A stretch of DNA of 64,000 bases from CAXXOK01 sp963675925. GTDB lineage: Bacteria > Bacillota > Clostridia > Christensenellales > Aristaeellaceae. The position numbers were made by a program, and so were the translations under genes. The stretch covers positions 558,001 through 622,000 of the forward strand of contig CAXXIB010000004.1 in the NCBI GenBank assembly GCA_963675925.2, written 5' to 3'. The first letter of the stretch is position 1. Every line of letters starts with the position of its first letter. The notes beneath the pieces are model-generated. The model did not search any database, had not been told where the DNA came from, and saw only the letters and a list, made by a program, of their open reading frames with translations. Of this stretch, positions 8,557-16,695 are shown in pieces.

Positions 8557-10352
8557 TGGCGCGCCTGCGTAACCTGGACGACGAGGTGATGGAAGCCCCG
8601 TTTGACAAACGCCTGTTTTTACGGGTGCTGGCATACCTGAAACCCTACAAGTGGCAGGTCATCGTTTCGCTGTTTTTAATGATTATCGCAGCGGCGGCAT
8701 CGCTGCTAAACCCCTACCTGCTCAGCCGCGCCGTCGGCCAGCTTTCGGAGGGGCAATATCAGCATATTCCGTTTTTATTCTTAGGCATGGTGGGGTCGGT
8801 GGTTATCGGTGGCCTGTGCCTGATGCTGCGCGTGCGCACGATGGATGTATCCGGCCGCAAGGCCATTGCCGCCCTTCGACAGGACTTGTTCGACCATATC
8901 CAGTCGCTGTCGCTGCCTTTTTTTGATAACCGCTCAGCCGGTAAAATCATGGTGCGCGTCATCAACGATGTCAACCGCTTAAACGAGCTGTTCACCGGCG
9001 GCATCATCAACGTGCTGGTGGATTGTTTAACGCTGGTGCTGCTGGTGGGCATCATGTTCTCCATTAACTGGAAGCTGACCCTGGTCGCGCTGTGCTCGCT
9101 GGTGCTGCTGGTGATTATCATCGTCTCGCTGCGGCGCAGAATGCGCAAAGCCTGGCAACTGGTACGGGCGAAAACATCCACCATGCACGGTTACCTGCAC
9201 GAAAGCCTGGCTGGGATGCGCGTGACCCAAACCTTTGTGCGCGAACGCATGAACCAGGAGATTTTTGACGAAACCAACTTAGACATTAAAAAAAGCTGGA
9301 TGAAAGCCGTCGGCATCAACAACCTGTTCTGGCCGTTTATCGATACCCTGGGTGCGATGGGCACGGCAGGCGTGTACATCGCCGGGCTGATCTTCATGGG
9401 CCCGACGGGCAGTGTGGACGGGCTGATGCTAGCCGATTTGGTCGCCATCCTGTGGTACCTTGGCCGCTTTTGGGAGCCAATCAACAACGTATCCACCTTT
9501 TACAATAACATTCTGGCGGCCATGGCGTCGATCGAGCGGATATTCGAGATCATGGACACCAAACCCCTGGTGACCGATGCCCGGGACGATTTGCCGGAGT
9601 TGCCGTCCATTGAAGGGAAAGTAGAATTTGAGCATGTAACCTTCGGCTACGAGGTAAAGCAACCGGTGCTCAAAGATGTAAGCTTTACAGTGCAGCCGGG
9701 GCAGACCATTGCACTGGTCGGGCCGACCGGCGCGGGAAAATCAACCATTGTCAATTTGGTCAGCCGTTTTTACGATGTCAGCGACGGCAGCCTGAAAATA
9801 GATGACCACGATGTGCGCGAGGTTACGCTACACTCACTGCGTAAGCAAATGTCCGTCATGCTGCAGGACAGCTTCATTTTCTCCGGCACGATTTTGGATA
9901 ACATCCGCTACGGGCGGCTGGATGCCACCGAGGATGAGGTCATCGCCGTGTGCCAGGCCGTGCGCGTGCATGATTTCATCATGAGCTTAAAAAACGGTTA
10001 CCATACCGAGCTTGGCGAACGCGGGGCGAGCCTGTCCACCGGGCAAAAACAGCTGATTTCCTTTGCCCGTGCGCTGCTCAATGACCCGCGTATCCTGATA
10101 TTGGACGAGGCCACCTCCTCCATCGACACGCAAACCGAACTGCTGATTCAGCAGGCCCTGGATATACTGCTTGAGGGCCGCACCAGCTTTGTTATCGCTC
10201 ACAGGCTGTCCACCATTCGTCGGGCAGACCGTATTTTGGTCGTACAAAACGGCGGCATCGCAGAGTCCGGCACCCACGAACAACTCATGCAGATACCCGG
10301 CGGGCACTATCGCACGCTGGTGGAAGCGCAATATAGTTATTTGGAGGACTAA
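8556..10352 (+). CDS. ABC exporter subunit 2 (TMD-NBD, canonical catalytic glutamate)
   Basis: A 598-residue half-transporter with six membrane helices and an NBD: Walker A GPTGAGKS (389-396), signature LSTGQ (from 493, non-canonical in the fourth residue) and Walker B LILDE with the catalytic E518. Its altered signature would pair with the Asp-containing Walker B of subunit 1 to make one degenerate ATP site, while its own Walker A/B with subunit 1's LSGGQ makes the active site. This reciprocal pattern supports an obligate heterodimer. Four-base overlap with the upstream gene. Confidence 0.9.
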   Translation: MARLRNLDDEVMEAPFDKRLFLRVLAYLKPYKWQVIVSLFLMIIAAAASLLNPYLLSRAVGQLSEGQYQHIPFLFLGMVGSVVIGGLCLMLRVRTMDVSGRKAIAALRQDLFDHIQSLSLPFFDNRSAGKIMVRVINDVNRLNELFTGGIINVLVDCLTLVLLVGIMFSINWKLTLVALCSLVLLVIIIVSLRRRMRKAWQLVRAKTSTMHGYLHESLAGMRVTQTFVRERMNQEIFDETNLDIKKSWMKAVGINNLFWPFIDTLGAMGTAGVYIAGLIFMGPTGSVDGLMLADLVAILWYLGRFWEPINNVSTFYNNILAAMASIERIFEIMDTKPLVTDARDDLPELPSIEGKVEFEHVTFGYEVKQPVLKDVSFTVQPGQTIALVGPTGAGKSTIVNLVSRFYDVSDGSLKIDDHDVREVTLHSLRKQMSVMLQDSFIFSGTILDNIRYGRLDATEDEVIAVCQAVRVHDFIMSLKNGYHTELGERGASLSTGQKQLISFARALLNDPRILILDEATSSIDTQTELLIQQALDILLEGRTSFVIAHRLSTIRRADRILVVQNGGIAESGTHEQLMQIPGGHYRTLVEAQYSYLED

Positions 10353-10362
10353 GCCGCCCCAA

Positions 10363-10391
10363 TTGCAAAAGCCCTGTCAATCCAGTATAAT
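10363..10391 (+). promoter_or_regulatory. Sigma-A-type promoter of ychF
   Basis: TTGCAA, 17-base spacer, TATAAT, about 35 bases upstream of the ychF start codon. Confidence 0.75.
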
Positions 10392-10425
10392 TCATGGTCG
10401 AAAGTAATTGTAAGGATGTGCGAAC

Positions 10426-11523
10426 ATGAAACTGGGAATTGTAGGGCTGCCGAACGTAGGAAAATCCACGCTGTTCAACGCCATCACCAAGGCGGGGGCG
10501 CAGGCGGCCAACTACCCGTTTTGCACCATTGAACCCAATACGGGCATCGTACCCGTGCCGGATACAAGGCTTGATAAACTGATTGCCATGTTCAATCCCA
10601 AAAGCCAGGTATATGCGTCGGTCACGTTTGTGGATATCGCAGGCCTGGTCAAGGGCGCAAGCAAGGGCGAGGGGCTTGGCAACAAATTTCTCTCCCATAT
10701 CCGCGAGGTGGATGCCATTGTGCATGTGGTTCGCTGCTTTGAGGACGAAAACGTCATCCACGTGGACGGATCGGTCGATTCCGCCCGCGATATAGAAGAA
10801 ATTAACCTGGAGCTGATCTTTGCAGACCTGGAAACCGTGCAAAAGCGCGCCGAAAAGGCCGAAAAACTGGTCAGAACCGGGGACAAAAAAGCCGCCACCG
10901 AAGCCGAACTTGGCAGGCGGCTGCTCACCCATTTGGAAGGGGATAAACCCGCACGCACCTTCCAAGTAACCGACGATGAAAAGGCCATGATTCGCGGCTG
11001 GTTCCTGCTTACGGACAAGCCTGTGATTTACGCCGCCAACATCGCCGAGGACGATGTCAGCAAGCCGATCAGCGAGCTGCCGCTGGTGCAGCGCGTGCAG
11101 GAAATCGCCAAAAAGGAAGGCGCGGAAGTGTTCACCATCTCCGCGCGCATCGAAGAAGAAATCGGCCAGATGGATGCCGAGGAAAAGCAAATGTTTTTGG
11201 ACGATCTGGGCATCGGTCAAAGTGGGCTGGATCGCTTGATTCAAGCCAGCTATCGCCTGCTGGGGTTGATTTCGTTTTTCACCGTCGGCGAGGACGAGTG
11301 CCGCGCCTGGACCATTGAAGATGGCACCAAAGCGCCCCAGGCCGCTGGGAAAATTCATACCGACCTGGAACGCGGGTTTATCCGCGCGGAGGTCGTGCCC
11401 TATGAGCAGCTGCTTGCACAGGGCAGCATGGCCGCCTGCAAGGAAAAGGGCCTGGTCCGCAGCGAGGGCAAGGACTATGTGATGAAGGACGGCGATGTGA
11501 CGCTGATCCGGTTTAATGTATAG
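10426..11523 (+). CDS. ychF: Redox-regulated ATPase/GTPase YchF (OLA1 family)
   Basis: A 365-residue Obg-like P-loop protein of the usual length. It begins MKLGIVGLPNVGKST with the G1 motif at residues 7-15; the switch II segment reads VDIAGLVKGASKGEGLGN; a coiled-coil helical insertion follows (LELIFADLETVQKRAEKAEK); the C-terminal TGS domain ends with the typical ...VTLIRFNV. YchF proteins bind ribosomes and often prefer ATP over GTP. It has its own consensus promoter and a single-gene layout, as expected for a housekeeping gene. Confidence 0.95.
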   Translation: MKLGIVGLPNVGKSTLFNAITKAGAQAANYPFCTIEPNTGIVPVPDTRLDKLIAMFNPKSQVYASVTFVDIAGLVKGASKGEGLGNKFLSHIREVDAIVHVVRCFEDENVIHVDGSVDSARDIEEINLELIFADLETVQKRAEKAEKLVRTGDKKAATEAELGRRLLTHLEGDKPARTFQVTDDEKAMIRGWFLLTDKPVIYAANIAEDDVSKPISELPLVQRVQEIAKKEGAEVFTISARIEEEIGQMDAEEKQMFLDDLGIGQSGLDRLIQASYRLLGLISFFTVGEDECRAWTIEDGTKAPQAAGKIHTDLERGFIRAEVVPYEQLLAQGSMAACKEKGLVRSEGKDYVMKDGDVTLIRFNV

Positions 11524-11585
11524 GCAAACGCACGCATCATCATTCGCCTGTTGTGTTTCTATATTAGTGCGTTCAGGAGGATTCT

Positions 11586-12598
11586 ATGGGTAAGCTCGTC
11601 TTCTTTTTCAAGCGCGTGTTCCGGATGGATTTTAAGCGCTTCGGCAAGACCATGGATTTTCTGGTGGAGCGCAGCGGCAAAAACCGGCTGTGGCTATACT
11701 TTGATTTACTCAAATGCGCCCTCAAGTATAACGCGGGCTACATGGACTATAAAATTGCCGAAATGTACCGCCTGAATGCCGCCCAAAAGAAAACCGTCAT
11801 CACGCGCGGCCTTAGCAACCAAATTGTCCGCGAGATGAACGATAAAGCCTATTGGCACTTTTTTGATGACAAAACGGAGTTCAACACCCTGTTTAAGGAC
11901 GATATCAAGCGCAACTGGATGCCATTTTCAGCGGCGACAACGCAGGACGAACTCAATGCCTTTTTAGCCGAAAATCCTGATATTATCGCCAAGCCGCTGG
12001 AGGGTTCCTCCGGCGTTGGCATTGCGCACTATACCAAAGCCGATTTTGCAGGCCGCGAAGAGGCCTTCCGCCAGCAGCTGATCGACGGCCAGGTGGGCAT
12101 TTTGGAGCAGCGCGTTGTTCAGCACGATGCCATGATGGCCATGTGCCCGACCTCGGTCAATACCATCCGCATTGCCACCCTGCTGGGCGATAAAAAGCAG
12201 GGCGTGGTGTACGCTTTCCTGCGCATTGGCAACGGCAAGGTGATGGATAACGTAGACTGCGGCGGCATGGCCGCCCCGCGTGGACCTTGACAGCGGCAAG
12301 CTTTTAAACCGTTGGCGCGGACAAGGCCGGCGACACCTACGAAACCCACCCCATGACCGGCACGCCCATCATCGGCTTTTCTGTCCCCTACTTTAAAGAA
12401 GCCGTCGCCATGTGCCTGCACGCCGCCCAGAAAGTACCCCAGATGCGCTTTATCGCCTGGGATGTCGCCATCACAAATGACGGTCCCTGCTTTATCGAGG
12501 GCAACTCCTTCCCCAGCCACGCCGTACCCCAGTTCGCCGCCCACTACCCGGACGGGATGGGGATTATGCGGGAGTTTCGCGAGTTTATGACTATTTAA
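11586..12598 (+). pseudogene. ATP-grasp (sugar-transfer associated/glutamate-ligase-like) protein, broken by two frameshifts
   Basis: Translation from the ATG at 11586 (AGGAGG just upstream) gives about 231 residues of an ATP-grasp protein: FLVERSGKNRLWLYFDLLKC, then the nucleotide-binding segment IIAKPLEGSSGVGI, and VNTIRIATLL. At about 12277 the frame is lost by one extra base; the next frame reads VDLDSGKLLNR; at about 12312 another extra base (GTTGG) shifts again to GADKAGDTYETHPMTGTPI and continues to the stop at 12598, including the metal-binding region IEGNSFPSH. Rejoined, the product would be about 337 residues, normal for the family, which includes enzymes of polysaccharide or peptide ligation. 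Either a young pseudogene or two single-base sequence errors. Confidence 0.75.
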
Positions 12599-12644
12599 AT
12601 ACCAAATCCAAGGCTATCCGCCGGTATTTAGCGCCTAATTTACC

Positions 12645-12710
12645 CGTTGACTGCATTATAAAGGCCTTGACGTAGCGCTGCTACTACTGCGGCCTTTTTC
12701 TTTGTCAACG
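12645..12710. repeat. Hairpin A with 20-nt apical core, also terminator of the ATP-grasp gene
   Basis: An imperfect hairpin: outer CGTTGAC/GTCAACG, inner AAAGGCC/GGCCTTT, and at the apex GACGTAGCGCTGCTACTACT (12669-12688), itself foldable as GTAGC-gct-GCTAC. The T-rich strand after GGCC (TTTTTCTTT) makes it a plausible rightward terminator. The 20-nt apex recurs exactly, inverted, at 13931-13950. Confidence 0.8.
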
Positions 12711-12809
12711 AAAATAACTCACATTATATCCAACATAAATAATGAAATTCAGGTATCTGATTTATGAGTCTAATGTTTTTCAATATCATTTATTGCTCGT
12801 ATAGCGTAA

Positions 12810-13793
12810 TTAGTCCCTCAATACTCTAAATATGTTCTGTAGGCCACTATCGGCACCAACATATCCAGTATTATTACTATAAGATGTATTTGAATTATCA
12901 TCATCCATTATACTAATAATTCTAGACATTTGGCCGTCAATTCTCCGAAAATCCTCTTTATATTGAGGCATCAGAAAACTAAGAATACCCATTATTGCAG
13001 AAACTAGCGCAATTAACATGGCTGTATACGCAACAAAATGGGTTCTTACTTGGCTAATTTCAGCTTTTGTTCTGAACTTGTCCATAGCAAATAGTTTTAA
13101 ATCACTTGTCGGATACATTTGTTTGTCTACGAATTGTTCGCACAGTTTTAGCTGCTCATCGTTCAGAGTCCATTCTATTAATGAGTAATTCACGATACTC
13201 TTTATCGGAGGAACCGATCGAGGCATAGCTGTTTCCTGTCGTTCATCTTGTTCGATTCCACCATTCAGAACTACAGCCTTACCTTCAAAAAACACTTCTA
13301 TATCTTTTCTTTCAATCTTTTTATTAGATTCAAGTATCAATGACTCACGTCGAAGGTAGGTCCAGAGTAGAATAAAATCCTTAATATCATTGAAATCATT
13401 AGCAATATATACACCTTCACGAAAATCAAAATCAAACATTTGTCTTTTATAGGTTATCTTCTTTGGTTTTATATCTTCATTTAATATCGCACGTTTGTAT
13501 TCCCATTCATCATCCTTTATTGATCCTAGTGTTCTTGGCACCATTTCATACGTTTTTATAGTCTGATCTCCCAAATTATCATACATCGGTACCCGGCTAA
13601 AAGCAGAGTGTCCATGTTTAAATATTTTATATTTTCTGTCTTTCTCACATTCTTCAAAACTATTATTCATTTCTTGTAAATTATATTTCTCAACATGTCC
13701 TCTATCGAATGCCTGTAGATATGACGGAATATCATAAACTTCTTCCGATATTATTTTCAATATAATGTTTCTTTGATGTTTAGAAAGATTCAT
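12810..13793 (-). CDS. AT-rich orphan protein with one C-terminal membrane segment
   Basis: A 327-residue protein, Lys/Asp/Asn/Ile-rich, with markedly AT-rich codons unlike all neighbours. Residues 1-250 are soluble with no motif I recognise; a hydrophobic segment at 253-275 (THFVAYTAMLIALVSAIMG...) is followed by a short charged, Asn/Ser-rich tail. No signal peptide, so a tail-anchored inner-membrane protein with a large cytoplasmic domain is likely. ATG at 13793 has GAGG at suitable spacing. It stands alone between two hairpins sharing the same 20-nt apex, in an island of about 1.2 kb. Horizontal origin is inferred from composition; a defence-type effector is one possibility but unproved. 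Confidence 0.7.
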   Translation of the reverse strand: MNLSKHQRNIILKIISEEVYDIPSYLQAFDRGHVEKYNLQEMNNSFEECEKDRKYKIFKHGHSAFSRVPMYDNLGDQTIKTYEMVPRTLGSIKDDEWEYKRAILNEDIKPKKITYKRQMFDFDFREGVYIANDFNDIKDFILLWTYLRRESLILESNKKIERKDIEVFFEGKAVVLNGGIEQDERQETAMPRSVPPIKSIVNYSLIEWTLNDEQLKLCEQFVDKQMYPTSDLKLFAMDKFRTKAEISQVRTHFVAYTAMLIALVSAIMGILSFLMPQYKEDFRRIDGQMSRIISIMDDDNSNTSYSNNTGYVGADSGLQNIFRVLRD

Positions 13794-13854
13794 AATTATA
13801 CCTCAGATGATTTTATTTCCAAATCAGTCGTCTTCAATATGTCTGTAACATTTT

Positions 13855-14025
13855 CTTTGGGTAAATAATGCCGAAAGACCCTGTGTGATGCCGAGGTGGA
13901 TTTTATTCAGGTTGCGTTTGCAGGGGTTGAAGTAGTAGCAGCGCTACGTCGAAACCCCTGCGGGCGCAAGATGAGGAAAATAAACCCGGCAGCGTACAGG
14001 GGATTTTGGCATTGTTTACCCAAAC
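13855..14025. repeat. Large imperfect palindrome (about 170 nt) downstream of dgkA, hairpin B
   Basis: The two arms pair over most of their length: left TTTGGGTAAATAATGCC...CCTGTG...GCCG...TTGCG...GCAGGGGTT, right arm (reverse complement) TTTGGGTAAACAATGCC...CCTGTA...GCCG...TTGCG...GCAGGGGTT. The centre is agtagtagcagcgctacgtc (13931-13950), the exact inverse of the 20-nt apex of hairpin A. The right arm includes the last codons of dgkA. Transcribed leftward it would form a very long stem with a short apical hairpin. No T-run follows, so it is not a simple terminator. Confidence 0.75.
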
Positions 14026-14378
14026 ACCTTTGGCACAAAAATGAGTAGCCCCACAACACCCGCCGCAAGTGCGACCATCAGCACGGCGGCGGCGGCGATG
14101 TCTTTGACACGTTTGGCACGGGGGTCTTGGTGGGGGCAGACGATATCAACAGCGTGCTCGATGGCGGTGTTGCCAAGCTCGGCACCCATCACCAGGCCAA
14201 ACAGGGTAATGCAGATCATCCACTCGACCAGGCTGATGCTTAGCAGAAATCCGAAGATGACCACCAGCAGCGCCATGACAACGTGAATGCGCATGCTGCG
14301 CTCGGTTTTCAGTGCACCCTGTAGGCCGTCCAGCGCATGGATAAACCCGGAGAGGAAGGACCTGTTTTTAACGCGCAT
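14016..14378 (-). CDS. dgkA: Diacylglycerol/undecaprenol kinase (DgkA family)
   Basis: A 120-residue membrane protein with three to four helices and the family signature GAELGNTAIEHAVD, whose Glu and Asn residues bind Mg-ATP. In Gram-positive bacteria this family phosphorylates undecaprenol or diacylglycerol, recycling the lipid carrier for cell-wall polymers. It starts 2 bases after the stop of the upstream CapA-like gene, using GAGGAG located within the end of that gene, so the two are co-translated. The last codons form part of the long palindrome downstream. Confidence 0.9.
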   Translation of the reverse strand: MRVKNRSFLSGFIHALDGLQGALKTERSMRIHVVMALLVVIFGFLLSISLVEWMICITLFGLVMGAELGNTAIEHAVDIVCPHQDPRAKRVKDIAAAAVLMVALAAGVVGLLIFVPKVFG

Positions 14379-14380
14379 GC

Positions 14381-15688
14381 TTATCGCTCCTCAATGATTG
14401 TATTTTCAAATAGGGCTCGAATATCTGTCAGCGCACGGCCCATGATGGCCTGCTGATCATCGTTCATGCCGGTGGGTGGGGGCTGGTTGGCCAGAACGGG
14501 CTGGAAGGTTTGCTGCCTGCCCTTTGCGCCGCGCCAGATGTATATCGGGGAATAGGTTACGGTTTCAAAGCTGAGCTCGCCGATTTGCGGAGTATAGCGC
14601 AGGTTGATGTGCAGCAATACGCTGGTGATGACCGGGCGGTTGCGGCGGTCGGAATCTATCAGGTTACCCAGCGAATAGGCACACAGCGTTTGGTGTTTGG
14701 TCCCATCAGCCTTTGTGGACGAGAGAATCGTCACCGGCTGCAGCACGCCCGGATTGGTACCCAGGATAATGTCCGCTCCGGCATCGGCGATGCCCTGGGC
14801 CATCTCCTGTTGCAGCCTGGTGGGCATACCTTCATCCTTCTGCCCCCAGCACAGGGACACGACAACCACCTGCGCGCCCACACTGCGGGCGGCGGCGATT
14901 TCGGCCGTCATCACGGGCAGTGTCAGCTGTGCAAACACATAGGCCTGCTCCTCCTTGCTGGTTGCGCGTTTGCCCTCCGAACTCAGCTCGGCCTGAAAGC
15001 TTAAAAACGCGACCTTGACCCCGGCGTAGTCCTTGATGACAATCCGGTTGCGCTCGTCCCGGGTCGGGTAGGTACCATAGGGCAATATGCCCTCTTGCCG
15101 CAGCAGTGTCAGGGTAGCCGACAAGCCATCCACACCGCCGTCCAGCGCGCCGTAAAACCCGGTACTTAGCACATTGAAGCCCGCGCGCGACAGGGCCGAC
15201 ACCGCCGCGGCCGGCATATTGACATCTGTCAGCGGACTTCCGGGCTGTACAATGTTTTGCAGCGTCCCAAGGCGGATATCCCCGGTTAGCGCGGATTGAA
15301 TGTGCGTAAAGCAGCTGTTAAAATCGTAGCCTGTGTCCGTTTGGCTGGCGGCTTGTACCCGCTTGTCAAACGAGAGTTCCCCCGCCGCCGTTATGCTCAG
15401 CCTTAGCACAGGCCCCGGCGTTGCCGCTTGCTGCGGGTCCGGGGTGATGGTCGGGGGCGCAGTGGCTAGCAGGTCCGGCGTGTTTGTGGGCTGACCCAGT
15501 ACGCTATCCGAAAATGCGGAAAACGATTGTTCCAGCGCTACGCCCACCTGCCGCGGGTTGACGCGCTGGTCCACGCGCCCCAGCAGTTTGGGAAATAAGA
15601 ATGCGCTGCCACCTGCGACCAGAACAAGCAAACAAAGCGTTGCCACCGTGCCAGTGGAAACACCGGACCGTTTGCGCCTGTTCCGCAT
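14381..15688 (-). CDS. CapA-like (PGA_cap) protein without the metal-binding residues
   Basis: A 435-residue protein with an N-terminal membrane anchor (residues 12-34), a Pro/Thr-rich linker (65-93) and a CapA-fold domain. The overall order of CapA blocks is kept, but each metal-ligand motif is altered: GELS at 103-106 where GD(I/V)ML is usual; STGFYGALDGG at 175-185 in place of ANNH..D.G; CWGQ at 280-283 in place of HWG; TNPGVLQ at 311-317 in place of GHHPHVLQ. The protein is therefore probably not a metallophosphatase-like enzyme. It is anchored outside the membrane and coupled to dgkA. Good GGAGG precedes the ATG. Confidence 0.8.
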   Translation of the reverse strand: MRNRRKRSGVSTGTVATLCLLVLVAGGSAFLFPKLLGRVDQRVNPRQVGVALEQSFSAFSDSVLGQPTNTPDLLATAPPTITPDPQQAATPGPVLRLSITAAGELSFDKRVQAASQTDTGYDFNSCFTHIQSALTGDIRLGTLQNIVQPGSPLTDVNMPAAAVSALSRAGFNVLSTGFYGALDGGVDGLSATLTLLRQEGILPYGTYPTRDERNRIVIKDYAGVKVAFLSFQAELSSEGKRATSKEEQAYVFAQLTLPVMTAEIAAARSVGAQVVVVSLCWGQKDEGMPTRLQQEMAQGIADAGADIILGTNPGVLQPVTILSSTKADGTKHQTLCAYSLGNLIDSDRRNRPVITSVLLHINLRYTPQIGELSFETVTYSPIYIWRGAKGRQQTFQPVLANQPPPTGMNDDQQAIMGRALTDIRALFENTIIEER

Positions 15689-15850
15689 GGCAATGCCTCC
15701 GTATAAGATTTACATTTGATTGGTTTTCTGTTACAAATACAGGGCTTGCACAGGCCGCTTTCGGGTGCGCCCAAACGCGGCAGGGCTTGCCTTTCATTCG
15801 CCGCAATGATATCATAATGATACCGGATATGCAATACGGAGGCGACTGTG

Positions 15851-16657
15851 ATGAAGATCAGCTTTTCCACGCTGGGATGCCCGCATTGGAACTGGCGCGA
15901 GATTACATCCGCGGCGGTAGACCTGAACTATCAGGGGATTGAGATGCGCGGAATCGGCACGGATATCTCCGTACCTGTGATTCCCATTTTCTCCGACAAA
16001 AACATACCGTATACCATGGCCGAACTAGAACGCATGCAGCTGACCATACCCTGTCTGGACAGCGATTGCTGTATCCACCTGCGCGATTCGCAAGCGCCCG
16101 TGGATATCGAGGTGGAGGCCTACCTGAAGCTGGCAAAAACCCTGGGTACGCCGTATGTGCGCATTATGGCGGCCGCCCCCGTGCCAAAGCCCGTAGGCAC
16201 GGTGGACGAGGGCTATGTGAAAGAACACGCCCAGCAGCTTGCCGCCCTTGCCGAGCACTACGGTGTCACGCTGCTGATAGAGACCAACGGCATCTGGTGC
16301 GATTCCGAAAAGCTTGCAGGGCTGTTACAGGCCGTAAACTCCAAGCACCTTGGCGCGCTATGGGATGTACACCACCCCTACCGCTTTCTGGGCGAAAGTC
16401 CACAGGTCACAGCCGGCAACCTGCGCCCGTGGATCGGCCACACGCACCTGAAGGACAGCCAGAAAACTGCCGACGGCTACCGCTACGCCCTGCCGGGTTT
16501 TGGCGATGTGCCGCTGGAAGGCGTGGTGCATGCACTCAAAGCTATCGACTACGACGGCTTTTACTCGCTGGAATGGGTTAAGCGCTGGGATACCACGCTG
16601 GAGGAGCCGGGCATCGTATTTGCACACTTTGCCAACTATATGCGCACCTTTACCTGA
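15851..16657 (+). CDS. Sugar phosphate isomerase/epimerase (AP endonuclease 2 superfamily TIM barrel)
   Basis: A 268-residue TIM-barrel protein. Metal/catalytic-type residues are visible in the expected order: IETNG (Glu), WDVHHPYRF (Asp, His), GHTHLKDS (His) and a late Glu in SLEWVKRWD. This matches the IolE/xylose isomerase-like superfamily, acting on keto/aldo sugars or hydroxypyruvate; the substrate cannot be named. GTG at 15848 is also possible, but ATG at 15851 has the better distance from CGGAGG. Followed closely by a PucR-type regulator gene, which may control it or respond to the same metabolite. Confidence 0.8.
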   Translation: MKISFSTLGCPHWNWREITSAAVDLNYQGIEMRGIGTDISVPVIPIFSDKNIPYTMAELERMQLTIPCLDSDCCIHLRDSQAPVDIEVEAYLKLAKTLGTPYVRIMAAAPVPKPVGTVDEGYVKEHAQQLAALAEHYGVTLLIETNGIWCDSEKLAGLLQAVNSKHLGALWDVHHPYRFLGESPQVTAGNLRPWIGHTHLKDSQKTADGYRYALPGFGDVPLEGVVHALKAIDYDGFYSLEWVKRWDTTLEEPGIVFAHFANYMRTFT

Positions 16658-16695
16658 TTCCACCTCGACGCTTCTATAGGAAGGGGCAATTGCCC

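Noticed and set aside
10285..11358. Leftward frame of 357 codons opposite ychF
   Set aside because: Antisense to a clear GTPase gene and without a plausible start region or motif.
12645..14025. Integron cassette with attC sites for the AT-rich gene
   Set aside because: The two hairpins are inverted to each other, not direct, and lack the RYYYAAC/GTTRRRY core pairs.
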